64,000 nucleotides of DNA from Dermatophagoides farinae (GCF_024713945.1 NC_134679.1:5709001-5773000); one strand, 5' to 3'; shown: positions 53,761-64,000, counted from the first letter of the stretch. The notes: generated by a model from the sequence alone, not told the origin. Program-made: numbers and translations.

Positions 53761-54277
53761 ATGGCTCATTTAGCCAATTATTTAAAACGAGATCTAATAT
53801 CGCATACACGGCGTGTTCAAAATCTTTATAAACGTTGTGTTCGTAATGAAGAAAGTTTTGTCAAAGATAAGTATGTGTTTTGTTTGAATGAAATTAAATT
53901 TTTCAGATTTGTATTTGAAAATATTTTATTCGAAAAACAGAGGTGATATACAATTTACATGGGCAACAGTGCGTGCTGAATTTGAAAAACATCGCCATGT
54001 TAAAGATTTACGTTTGGCAAAATTATTAATCGATGATGGTGAACGACGTCTATTCTTGCATATGCATCCAAAACCGAAAAAATTCATATTCTCACCTGGT
54101 GGATTAATGTTTGAACGTGAACATATTTATAGTGATTGTCATTTAGATTTATGGCATCCGCTTGAAAAGGCCCAATATCCATACTATTTTGAACGTCGTG
54201 AACAATTGAAAAAAGAATATATTAAAAATTGGGAAAAAAATTATGGCAATTCTGGTGGCCAAGACCATTCACATTAG
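53761..54277 (+). CDS. NDUFB9: NADH dehydrogenase 1 beta subcomplex subunit 9 (complex I B22, LYR protein)
   Basis: An accessory subunit of mitochondrial respiratory complex I in the membrane arm. Exons are 53761-53870 and 53941-54277 (phase 2, 70-nt intron), 148 residues. The LYR-type motif is LYKRCVR near residue 24. Further family matches are VRAEFEKHRHVKD, a central HPKPKKFIFSPGG, then WHPLEKAQYPYYFERREQLKKE. The human protein is about 179 residues; here the C-terminus after the conserved ERREQLKKEY region is short. The start is ATG 53761; the frame extends upstream without another ATG. Confidence 0.93.
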
Positions 54278-54327
54278 AATTTTTTTATTCTGTACAGAGT
54301 ATAATTTGATGATGAGAAAAAAACTAA

Positions 54328-54333
54328 AATAAA
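54328..54333 (+). terminator. Poly(A) signal of NDUFB9
   Basis: AATAAA about 50 nt after the NDUFB9 stop, inside the 90-nt convergent gap before PSME3IP1. Confidence 0.55.
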
Positions 54334-54367
54334 ATTCATGAATTAGAAATGAAATTCGAGTAAAAAA

Positions 54368-55224
54368 TTATTTTTTATTCTGCATTTCCGATGCAGCTGC
54401 TTCGGTTAATTGTGCCAATTTATGACCAAATGCATTGAAATCTTCACCATCGGATTCATTGGATTCACGATCACTTTCAAGGCTATCACTTTCATCATCA
54501 TAACATCCGATACCAGGTAATCGTCCAATACATTGAATAGTAGGTTTCGATTTATCAAATTTGATTCGTGAATCATTTTTTGTTAGATTCTCATCGATTG
54601 TTGTCGTTGTTTTCGAACCTGTTTCAGTTTTCATTCGTTTCACAATTGGTTCATCTTTAGATTTTCGTTTAATAGCACCCATTAGTAAATCTGCTTGACT
54701 TTTGCGATTGCCATTTTTTGCCATTGATTGATTGGCCATTTTTTTCTTAAGATTTTGGTATAATTCACGTTTATATTCGGATAATTTATGTTCCTGTTCT
54801 TCACTATTCAAATGTGCCACACCACGTTTATATTCTTCCAGTGCCAATAATTCTTCGCGATATTTTTGATTCTCTAATTCAGCTTTACTATCATCACAAA
54901 TAGCAAGAAATTCAATTTCATCATTATCCAATCCTTTAACCAGATTTTTTAATTTTCTTGACTCTTCAAATTCTTCTTGTTTCTTTTGTTTTTGTTCTTG
55001 TAAACGTTCATATAAGGTTCGTGGATCATATTCTGGTTCTGGGGCCTCTATCGATTTTTTTTAAAAATATAAAGAATTACAAAACCAAAAAAAAAAATAT
55101 AAAAATTCGCTACTAACTTACCAATTGGATCAGATTCTTTACGATTTTTTGACCATTCTTCTTGCCGTTGTTTACGTTGTTCTTCAATAACCGATTCCGA
55201 AACAAAAGAAATTTTTTCAGACAT
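54368..55224 (-). CDS. PSME3IP1: PSME3-interacting protein (FAM192A/PIP30, NIP30 domain)
   Basis: A nuclear protein; the human homologue binds and modulates the PA28-gamma (PSME3) proteasome activator. Minus-strand exons are 55224-55122 and 55047-54368 (phase 1, 74-nt intron), 260 residues. The N-terminal NIP30 domain (about 5-110) shows FVSESVIEEQRKQRQEEW, then YDPRTLYERLQEQK, then NLVKGLDNDEIEFL, all very close to the family. The middle has the SQADLLMGAIKRKS segment, and near the C-terminus IQCIGRLPGIGCY is followed by an acidic Ser/Asp/Glu stretch, as in the human protein. It converges with NDUFB9 and diverges from MSS4 across about 230 bp. Confidence 0.93.
54374..54379 (-). terminator. 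Poly(A) signal overlapping the last codons of PSME3IP1
   Basis: The final codons read AAT AAA AAA TAA, so a perfect AATAAA lies within the coding sequence. No other minus-strand AATAAA was seen in the 90-nt gap downstream. Confidence 0.4.
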
Positions 55225-55455
55225 TATAAACAATAAGTGATGAATTATTCAAGTTGATAAAAAAAAACATGAAGATTCTTGCAATACAAAAAAAAACATG
55301 CCTTGGAACAAATAATTTATGCAGATTACTCGAAAACGCTTTATGGATGACCCATTCATTTGATCGATGTTTTTATTACACAAATATACACATTAAATTA
55401 ATTAATAATCGATTCGATAATTCAATCAAACTTTTGTTTATCAATCGAATCAAAA
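55225..55455. promoter_or_regulatory. Shared divergent promoter region of PSME3IP1 and MSS4
   Basis: About 230 bp separate the two start codons on opposite strands. It includes the MSS4 5' leader. No TATA element is obvious. A bidirectional promoter is inferred from spacing alone. Confidence 0.4.
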
Positions 55456-55979
55456 ATGGTAAGTGAAATAATCAATCAAATTGATTGACTAAATTTCAAC
55501 TTCATTATATGCCCATATATTTCAATAAAGAATGAAACGAATGAATCAAATTTGATGGATCATGACGTTGTATTATTATCCAATGGTAATAATGGCCTAG
55601 ATTGTCATTGTAAAATTCCTGATTGTAATTCATTAATATTTCGTGCTGATACGGCACCATTATATAAAGAAGAGGTATGATACAAGATCAAGATGAATGT
55701 CGTTTTTTTCAATATTTTTTTTTCAAGCGTAAATTACCATTAGGCGATCGTATGGATACTATATCATCATTTTGGCGTCTAGACGATGTATTTAAATTTG
55801 AAAATGTAACATTTACAAAAGAAACCCAAACTGAACAAGGGAAAATTAAATATCTAGCTTGTTGTGATTGTGAATACGGACCAATTGGTTATCAAAATCT
55901 TGAAAATCAAATCTGTTATGTGGCAATAGATCGAGTGAAATATTGTCAACCGAAAATTGATGGCAATTCAAATAGCTAG
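55456..55979 (+). CDS. RABIF: MSS4/RABIF, guanine-nucleotide-releasing Rab chaperone
   Basis: Binds nucleotide-free exocytic Rab GTPases as a chaperone or weak exchange factor. Exons are 55456-55458 (only the ATG), 55531-55674 and 55728-55979; both junctions phase 0, introns 72 and 53 nt; 132 residues. Family matches are the zinc-binding CHCKIPDC near residue 25, FKFENVTFTKE, and CCDCEYGPIGY in the C-terminal half. The C-x4-C spacing at the first zinc half-site differs from the CxxC of the human protein. An alternative start is the in-frame ATG at 55555, which would make the first exon pure 5' UTR. A frame read from further upstream in exon 1 hits a stop immediately after splicing. Confidence 0.9.
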
Positions 55980-56056
55980 GAATTTGAATATTAAAATTTA
56001 ATTGAAATACTTGAAAAAGTCAACTATTTTCATTTTTTTTTACAAATTTTCTACAT

Positions 56057-56078
56057 AATAAATTTATGAATTTTTATT
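56057..56078. terminator. Opposed poly(A) signals of MSS4 and the CUB-LDLa gene
   Basis: A plus-strand AATAAA at 56057-56062 (MSS4) and a minus-strand AATAAA at 56078-56073 (CUB-LDLa gene) lie 10 nt apart, so the two transcripts probably overlap tail-to-tail for a few tens of bases. Confidence 0.5.
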
Positions 56079-56151
56079 TGAAAAAAATAATTTAATGAAC
56101 AACAAAAAACACACACACACACAAGACTGAATGAATGAATTATGTCATTAA

Positions 56152-57501
56152 TCAAACTACATAGCTATTATTAATATTATTATGAAGACGTTCAATTCCA
56201 TGCGGTAAACTCAGCGATAATTGACTTTTCAATGAACGAATCGGTTCCTGTATGATTATCGAATCCGTAGCTATAATCATATTATTTAGATTTGGTTGCG
56301 ATGAATCTACACTGGAATTGGAATTTGTTGGACTTTCTGTACCATTTTTTTCCATTGCATACAATATTGGATGATTATTGGCATATGCTTCGGACATACG
56401 GCGAACAATTTCTTTACGTCGATCTTTACTTTTTGTTAAAAACATTATCAATAAAATGAACATGATTACCAAGGTGAATAAAAATACATAAAGGCTAAGT
56501 TTTGTTTCAGATGTTTCATCTATAGGGAAAAAAACGAAAACGAAAATTTAAAAAAATTTAAATCAATTAATGTACGCTTACCACATTGTAATTCATCAAT
56601 ATCATTACGGCAATTATCGATTCCATCGCATTCTATTTTTATAAAAGAAAAAAGAATTTGAAAAAAATTAATTTTTTTTTTGCTTTTATATAAATTCTTT
56701 AAATTCATTCACCTAATAAACTATCTATACAGAATTTATTCTGACAATTCATTGTCAATCCATTACTTTCATCGCATTCATCATTTTGATTTGTGGCTGT
56801 AAAGAAAAAAAAAATTATTTTCACAAATCGATTTAAGAAAATAATTAACTTACGGGCAAAAAGATTGACAACAATTTTAAAACCTTTGCCGGGCAATGTA
56901 TAATATTGTGGTTCACTAACAAAACGAATGGTCATCATATCACTGCTGGTCAATATTGTTTTTTTTGGCACCATTTCCTGATTAATACCATGAAAACGTA
57001 TTAATGAATGGCCATTTGTAATGAATTCAATATAATCGGCTTTTTGATGTAAACGACGCATTTTAAGTTTGGTTACAAATGCCATTAAACCATATGATGG
57101 TGGTACCATTAAATGAATACTACAATTCATATTTGGTTTATATAATTCACGTTTTAATTTAATCATAATGGCAGTCATATTTGAATATGGTTGCATTTCA
57201 ATTATATTCATTTTTGTTTGATCACAATAATCGCTCATATGATCTATTTTTTTTTTAAATATTTTAAGATCAATGTATGTATGTAAAACATGAAATCAAA
57301 AAAAAAAATCATCATATTTTTCAAATGCTTACATTTTATATAATGAGATCCATAACATAATGATGTTGATGATATAAGAATAATGATTATTATAACAAGA
57401 ATAATTTGTTCTAATCTAATGATTTGATTGAAATTATTGTGAAAAGAATTTATTCTATTTGTTCCATGATGAAAGAATTTGGTCCTTGATATTGATGGCA
57501 T
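56152..57501 (-). CDS. CUB and LDL-receptor class A domain transmembrane protein
   Basis: A type I membrane protein of five minus-strand exons: 57501-57333, 57243-56854, 56796-56713, 56632-56582 and 56519-56152, all joined in phase 1, 353 residues. Residues about 30-52 are a hydrophobic signal sequence. Exon 2 (57-186) is a divergent CUB domain with two visible cysteines (in SDYC and MNC), ADYIEF and a final GFKIVVNL strand; the second cysteine pair is missing. Exons 3-4 (about 190-231) encode one six-cysteine LDLa module ending CRNDIDELQC. Residues about 239-259 are a membrane helix followed by KSKDRRK and a polar cytoplasmic tail of about 90 residues. CUB-LDLa-TM architecture resembles Neto or LEV-10 type receptor auxiliary proteins, but with only one CUB, so the identity is open. 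Confidence 0.87.
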
Positions 57502-58809
57502 TTTTTTTTTTTTTTTTTGATTGATTGATTGATTCGTTTTCAACACAAACAAACACAACAACTTTGTAGTTATTATTTTTTTTTATAAATATAAAAACCA
57601 AAAAATAAACAGAGAACAAAAGAATTTAATCAACTTTTTTCATCATGGTGTTCGATGAACTTGAAATTATTATTATTTCTAATTAATTTTCTCTCCCATT
57701 CTCGATATATATCAATTGTATAATAGTCGAAGAACAATTTTCAAATGAAGTAAACAAGAAAAAAAATTTAAGAAATTTTTCACTTTTAAATTGACTAAAA
57801 AAGCCAAAAAAAATGCTAAAATAAACGAGGTATTCGATGATGATGACGATGATGATGATGATGATGTTCGGTTTTAATTTAGTAACGGAAATAAGATAAG
57901 ATTGAATAGTGAAGAACATAATCTTTTTTATATTTATACTGTTTGATTTAATTTGATTTGGCAATGAAGATTTATTGATTGATTGATTGATTGATCAATA
58001 ATTATCATCATCATCATATATAAAAATCATGCACAAGAATGATAATTCATTCATTCATTCATTATTGGTTAATCTTCTCTTTTTTTTTATTTTTTTTCTC
58101 ACTTAAAATTCATATAATCGTTCAATCATACCAATCAATCAATCGATTGGTTTCACATTCATAACCATCACATAAATCATAAGCCATTAATCACAATTTT
58201 TGTATTTAAACACAAGAATGATTTGAACACGAATTCTTCATCCCATTATTATCACCATCATTATTCAATCCAATCAAAACCAGCCACAGAACAGAAAACT
58301 CGTGATTTTCTTCAGCATATATAATGAAATGATGATGATAAAAATGATTCGTTATAACAAGAACAATAAAAAAAAAATATGAATCGAGTCAAATCACTTT
58401 CAATAACTCATCAATAGAGAGTCATATCTAATCAAACCGAAATGACATCGAAAAAGGCATCAAACACACACACACACACACATTTTTATGATTAAGTCGC
58501 CATCGATTTTGAAGTTTTCATTCATATCACGCATTACACATAATCAATAAATTTGATTTGTATGAATACATGAACAAAAGAAGAAGAAGCAAGAGAAAAA
58601 AAAACCAAATGGAAAAAAGATTTTCTTTTCTTTTCTTCTTTGCAAAGAGTTTCTCTCAACAATAAAAACAAAACAATAATAATACAAACAACGGAAATAA
58701 TAATGATTGAATTTTCGGATTCACATTGATGATGATGATTTGAAATACCGAAAATTGATCATCATCACCATTAATGTTTGGATCAATGAACATATGCAAT
58801 TATCATCAG

Positions 58810-58840
<31 letters not shown>

Positions 58841-59722
58841 TATGAGGACATGATTTTTTTTTTTTTTTGATGTGAATGATATTCATCTCTCGACATATAG
58901 TGTGTGCGTGTGTATATGTTGATTGATTGATTGTTGGATGATAATGATCAAAATTTTTCTACGAACATGTATGTGATGATCAAAACAAAAAAAAAAGAAA
59001 AAGAGTGGAGTGATCGTAGCAAACAAACAAACAAACAAACAACAAAAAAATTAATACCATAGTCCAGAAAAAGAAATTTTTTTTTCAATTTTTAGTGTTA
59101 TCACACATACAAATATTCAATTCGAAAATCCCGATATTGATCGGATTTAAAAATCGATTGATCACCAAATTAGCATTTGATATTTTCAATTCACTACATT
59201 TTTATACGATTGAATTGAATTCAATTTTAACTATTAGCCACAAAAACATAATTAATTTTCACAATTCAATCAATAATCAATTGAAATGATTGTGAAGAAA
59301 AAAAAATATTCATTGTCAGCAAGATAAAAAAAATTTCATTTCTTCAATTTTTTTTTTGTTTCGTTCTGATTAATAATTAAACTTGTTCATCCATTATAAT
59401 TAGGTCAAAGTCTTTTTTGAATTGTTAATTAATGATAAGAAGAAAAAAACCACCAGTTCAATGAAATAGAATTATAGATAATGAGTTCATTTTAAGTTTG
59501 GAGGCTAAATTCGTTGACCGATGCCAAAATGATGATGATTTTTGTTTGTTTATACAAATAATAATTGAATGAAAAAATTTGACTTGATTTGAACAATTTC
59601 TTTTTATTATTATTATTAAAAAATAGACATTTTATATATCAAGAAAATAAAAAGATTTGTTCAGATTTAAATATTGAATGAATGGATGGAATTTGCATTT
59701 TTTTCTTTTTTTTTTTTTTGGT
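57502..59722. other. Intergenic region between the CUB-LDLa gene and eS24
   Basis: About 2.2 kb with ATG runs (57837-57865), GATT repeats near 57973-57993, CAT repeats near 58818-58839, CA near 58465-58481 and A/T tracts. No gene is recognised; a 64-residue frame at 59095-59289 is unremarkable. A minus-strand AATAAA near 59602-59610 can serve eS24. Confidence 0.5.
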
Positions 59723-60121
59723 CTATTTTTTAGCACCAGAACCAACTTTAGTTTTTTTAGTACCACGAACTTTCTTCATACGATTCTTTCGTTCTTTACG
59801 TTGTTTTCGTGCAGTTTTTTCACGTGAATAAAGTCCATTTCGTTGTAGTCGATGTTTTGGTTCGAATTTTTTAGCATAATCCAATGTATCGTATATTAAG
59901 GCAAAACCTGTGGTACGTCCACCACCAAAATCGGTACGATTACCGAATGAAAAAATAACATCCGATGTTGTTTTATAGATTTTTGCCAATTTATCTCGAA
60001 TTTCTTGTTTCGATACGGTGGCACGACCTGGATGGATAACATCAACAATCATTTGTTTTCGATATAATAATCGATTGGTCATGAACTTTCGAGTTCGAAT
60101 TGTACATGGTGTTTCAACCAT
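59723..60121 (-). CDS. RpS24: 40S ribosomal protein eS24 (RPS24)
   Basis: A structural protein of the small ribosomal subunit. One coding exon, 132 residues, from ATG 60121 to a TAG at 59723. Family signatures are [63 protein letters not shown] and the basic [16 protein letters not shown] tail. Length equals the usual 130-133 residues. The frame continues upstream of ATG 60121 without another ATG, into a 5' UTR that begins at an acceptor (exon start 60160). Confidence 0.97.
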   Translation of the reverse strand: MVETPCTIRTRKFMTNRLLYRKQMIVDVIHPGRATVSKQEIRDKLAKIYKTTSDVIFSFGNRTDFGGGRTTGFALIYDTLDYAKKFEPKHRLQRNGLYSREKTARKQRKERKNRMKKVRGTKKTKVGSGAKK

Positions 60122-60233
60122 TTTGTTCGGGAAATGTTTTTGAAAAAAAATTTGGTCCAACTAGAAAAAGAAAAATTAATTTAAAATGATTAAAATTTAA
60201 GAATTTCCAAATAGAAAAAAAAACACAACTCAC

Positions 60234-60262
60234 CAAATCAAAGCACAAGGCGAAAAAGGAAG
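60234..60262 (-). promoter_or_regulatory. 5'-TOP leader exon of eS24
   Basis: Reading the minus strand, the tract CTTCCTTTTTC starts at 60262 and is followed by GCCTTGTGCTTTGATTTG and a GTGAGT donor (exon end 60234). A 73-nt intron then leads to the acceptor TTCTAG before 60160. A C followed by an unbroken pyrimidine run at the start of a ribosomal-protein leader is the terminal oligopyrimidine motif targeted by mTOR/LARP1 translational control. The start site is inferred. Confidence 0.6.
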
Positions 60263-60788
60263 AATGTAATGTGGAAACACGCGCACAACACACTTGTTGA
60301 AAATCTCTATTCATACAATACAAGTTATTATTTGGTCAATTTTTAAACAATTCATTTTTGTTCACATCTTAGTTATTGATCATCAATGAAATCAATCATG
60401 TCAACATCAATTAGTTCATATTGAACAAATAGAAAAATTTTTCTGATCATAAATAAGAAAAATCAAACAAAATTCATGATTAAAACCATTGAAAATCAAC
60501 ATTCAATGTACAAATTGGTCATTTTTTTTTCACTCATTACAATCGATATATCGAACAAAAAAATCAAAAAAATAGCCATGTGATATCTGTAGTAGTAGTA
60601 TGTAGAGACCACAAACATTAAAAAAAAGACACACCTTCATCTGTGTAACTAAATTATACTGCTACAACGAATGAAAATAGCCCGCGATGAATTACACCAC
60701 ACACTGCAGTGTGAGAGAAGTATAAGTTAACAAAAACAGACCAGAAAGTTTATTTGAACTGTTCCATGTCTGGCTATTCCATCATTTA

Positions 60789-60815
60789 ACCACCACCACC
60801 ACCACCACCACCACC
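60789..60815. repeat. (CCA)n trinucleotide repeat
   Basis: About nine CCA units, followed by a pyrimidine-rich CCTCCTCTTCTC stretch, in the region upstream of the eS24 gene. Confidence 0.8.
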
Positions 60816-62348
60816 TCCTCTTCTCTACCCCTCCCCCACTATGTTCGAATCGAATAGTGTGTGTTTGTTCGATCCATGAATGTGTCTCTCTCCGTGTGTT
60901 TGATGTGTGTTTGTATATGATGATGAAACAAAGAATCTGAACCAGATAAATTTGAAATCCACACACATATTTTTTGATGATTTTTTTTTGTTATTGTTGT
61001 TGAATAATTTTGGTTTGATCCAAATTTACTCATCATCATTAGTATTCGATTTGTCATATTCAAAAACCGTTTCTATATTGGTTGTTATATGTGTGTGTGT
61101 GTGTATATAGCTATAAAAAATTATGATGCCAATCTAATCAGGCAAGCAAAAAAAAAAGAAAAAGAAAAACTAACTTAACAAGTGACCACAACGACATAGA
61201 TTGATCATCATCATCATCATCATCTTGAGAAATCAATCTTTTTTTCTGAATGTATAAATTCTTCAATAAAATCATCGATCACCCGTAGCTGTCAACAGAT
61301 TTTTTATATGATTGCAAAAAAATTTAATTTAAATTGATCTATCCGAAACGACGAAATTTTGATCAAATTTTTTTCGACATTATAAGACAAACCGATTAAA
61401 GAAAGAAAAAAAAGATGCAAAAGAATGGTAAGAAATTTTCTTTTCCGTTTTATAAATTGTTTTTATTATTGTCATTATTGAAATTTGATGATCATATATT
61501 GTTCGGTCAGTCATTCATGTCAAATCAGAGACATTGTAATTGCTTTTTTTTCTGTTGATTTGTTTGTTGCCATGATGAACATATTGTTAGTGAACATATT
61601 TTTTTTTCAATCAAAATAAAAACAACAATAGTTTTCAATTATATTGTGTTGTAGTTTCAATTGAACGAACGAACTTTTTCCGGCCTTTTTTTAATTTTGA
61701 TGGATCGCGACAATTGAAAAATCTTTCGACGGTTTATAACGCACGCTCAAATCCATCATTCATAGGCCGCATCAATTTTTTTTTAATTTAGAATTGAATG
61801 AATACGTTTCTAGGAACATCATGAATCTATCCACTAACACCACCACCACCACCACCTCCTTAAATTGCTATAGAGAACAAATACAAATAATAGTGTCTAT
61901 GAACTTTGAATTGCTCACCAGTGTTTTGTTGTTATGATTTTTTTTATGTCGATTTTTCTATTTAGATTGACCAATTTTATTATCTGATTTCTGCTTTATC
62001 ATCATCATCGTCATATTTTTTTGGTAATCAGGTGAAAAAAGTCTCATAAGAAAAAAATGAAATTTTTTTTTTTCATTCAAATCGTAACAAATTTTTAAAT
62101 TATAAATGGTTGATGCTAATTTTTTCTTGATCTAATTTAAGATCCATCCACCATCCGTATTTTCATTTTTTTTATTAATTCTCATTTAGATCACGATCAA
62201 TGGTGTGAGCTATGATTGAGGTTTACATTTTTTAAATCGTTTTTTTTTTTGAATTTTTAGCATTAAACGTGTGAATAACAAGTCTTGTATTCACTCTGTT
62301 ACAAGATAACTAATTGATTCGTCCAGGTAGTCTGGTCGTTTCGATTTG

Positions 62349-62373
62349 TTTTTTTTTTTTTTTTTTTTTTTTT
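62349..62373. repeat. Poly-T run of 25
   Basis: The longest homopolymer I see in the window; intergenic, with no gene nearby on either strand. Confidence 0.85.
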
Positions 62374-63391
62374 GATGATCCAAATGATAACCGATTTCTT
62401 TTTCATCATGAATCCTGAATACACTGGGTTGTACTCCGGTCAAATTGCAAACCAAATAAACCTGCATTTTTAATGGTTATGATGTATGATCATTATTTGT
62501 TCATTCCTCATATATTATCTAGACAAACCAAACAATTATTCTCTACCCTCTTAACATCATCATCATTATCATCATGATGATAAATGCGCCTTTTTTCTAT
62601 TGTTATTCGAGTTTTTTTTTGTTATCTTTTGTCATTTGATGATGTCATTTGCTATGGGCATCATCATCCAAGAATGATAATGAAGTTCAAATATACTAAG
62701 TACAGTTGATGATCATAAATTTCAGGTTCAAAGTGTTTTGGCCTTTTTTCTTTACTATTTATACGAAAGTTAAATACTTGATGATACTTAGATTAAATAA
62801 TGATGGTGATGGTGGTAATCGTGGTACGAAAATGATGATATATTTAAATAAGACAGGTGTGTGTGTGTTGGTTTGAATTTTTTTTTTTGGCCACCGTATT
62901 TGATGATTATGATGATAAGATTTACCCATAGTTCATCCGAATGTATGATGTACTAGCACAATGTATGAATAGTGATTGAAGATTAGATTTTGTCGCGCTA
63001 CCTGTGATCAAAATATGATTGGATTTCCTTTTTCACATAGGATTCTATGATTTCTTCTCTTTTTTTTCATTTTGTATGGATGTCTCTTCTCTCTTTATTT
63101 TTGTTTCTAAATTAGATTTCTCTCTCTCTCTTAACTTTTCACAAATTATGACTAACTTTCCGCGAAAAATAAATAAATTTCATTATCTGTGTGTGTGTGA
63201 TGTGATTTTCACTGATGTCAATTTTGTTTTACAAATATTTGTTTGTTTAGTGTTTGTGTGTGTGTGTGTGTGTTCCCATCATAATAATCATCATTTGAAA
63301 ACTTTGTTTTCATATCCATTACTGATTGATTCATTATTTTTTTTGTTTTGTTTTTCCTCTTTTATGATTTTTGTAATATAACGCTTAAAAT

Positions 63392-63533
63392 ATGGCACCC
63401 ATACAACCACAATCAATACCATTATCTTTTCCGGATACAATATTAGGTATAACAACCACCGCTTCAGCTGCTGCTTCTACAACCGGTGATTATACAAGTG
63501 GCGCTTATACTGCATCAACACGACGTTATACTG
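63392..63533 (+). CDS. First coding exon of an unidentified gene (3' part outside window)
   Basis: ATG at 63392 opens a 47-residue frame, then a GTGAGT donor in phase 1 at 63534. The sequence starts MAPIQPQSIPLSFPD and continues as a Thr/Ala/Ser-rich segment with YTSGAYTASTRRYTG at the end. Codon use is far less repetitive than the surrounding T-rich DNA, which supports a real exon. I do not recognise the family; the rest lies beyond 64000. Confidence 0.55.
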
Positions 63534-64000
63534 GTGAGTTTGATTCATTTTGATTTCTATAGATTAGGCCCAAAAAAAACCCAAAAAATTATTATTTGAA
63601 ACACCAGAAACTAGATGGCAGAAAACTTGTAATTTTCAAACCCAATAAATTATAATCATTAATTAATTGAAAAGAAAACAGGATGTGATTTTCATTTTTC
63701 ATCTGAAATTATTTTAGCAACAACAACAATATAATAGTGTAAATCAATATGTTTCGATCTATATTTCCTTTTGTGTGTGTGTGTATTTTATAACAAAATT
63801 GTCATTGTAATATTTGATATCATTACTAATATTTTGACAAAATGAATGTCGTCAAATAGAATTGTCGTTTTCTTCTACTTGCTCGATTTCCTTTCATAAC
63901 AAAATCGTTCTTTTTAACGCCACTCACACATAGAGAGGAGATCATATTCGTTAGAAATTTTTTTTGTATTAGGATCGTATCAATATTATTGTTATTATAT
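63534..64000 (+). other. Start of the first intron of the unidentified gene
   Basis: Follows donor GTGAGT. AT-rich, with a short TG run at 63773-63784; no further exon is visible before the window ends. Confidence 0.45.

Larger units (their letters stand above)
60263..63391. other. Intergenic region downstream of 60.3 kb
   Basis: About 3.1 kb with a CCA repeat at about 60789-60815, TG tracts (61089-61104, 63187-63199 and 63254-63272), a 25-T run at 62349-62373 and CAT repeats. A small ATG-containing segment ending at a GTAAGA donor (about 61414-61428) could be a leader exon of the gene that starts at 63392, but this is weak. Confidence 0.5.

Overview
This window is eukaryotic nuclear DNA from a small-genome arthropod. 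The best fit is an astigmatid mite (Dermatophagoides/Sarcoptes type). The evidence is a very AT-rich sequence crowded with ATG/CAT, TG/CA and poly-A/T simple repeats, GT-AG introns mostly 53-90 nt long, intergenic tracts of 1-8 kb, and animal-specific proteins (CARMIL, PDZ-RhoGEF, SOCS, CUB/LDLa and sushi proteins). The species assignment is inference. No mobile element, CRISPR array, tRNA or rRNA was recognised.

Layout. 1-8 kb (+): the last four exons of a sushi/CCP-domain extracellular protein. 12.7-14.1 kb (-): an intronless secreted or membrane-anchored orphan. 15.3-16.5 kb (-): a two-LIM-domain LMO4-like protein with a long His/Pro/Gly/Gln tail. 20.3-23.9 kb (+): cytoplasmic poly(A)-binding protein with an A-rich 5' leader. 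24.2-26.5 kb (+): the spindle-checkpoint kinase TTK/Mps1. 27.4-34.5 kb (-): a six-exon PDZ-RGSL-C1-DH-PH RhoGEF (RhoGEF2/ARHGEF11-12 type). 34.5-42.4 kb: gene-free, repeat-rich. 42.4-43.4 kb (-): a SOCS protein. 44.2-51.8 kb (-): CARMIL, with an apparent one-base frameshift in a homopolymer. 53.8-57.5 kb: a compact cluster of NDUFB9 (+), PSME3IP1/FAM192A (-), RABIF/MSS4 (+) and a CUB-LDLa transmembrane protein (-), arranged as convergent and divergent pairs. 59.7-60.3 kb (-): ribosomal protein eS24 with a 5'-TOP leader. 63.4 kb (+): the first coding exon of an unidentified gene that runs off the window.

The genes do not form one pathway. Two groups are worth noting. RhoGEF2 and CARMIL both control actin. 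The sushi protein and the CUB-LDLa membrane protein are both extracellular adhesion or synapse-type architectures. Gene models were joined by hand using splice sites, reading phase and family similarity. Wherever two coding exons are joined the phases agree, except at the CARMIL frameshift.
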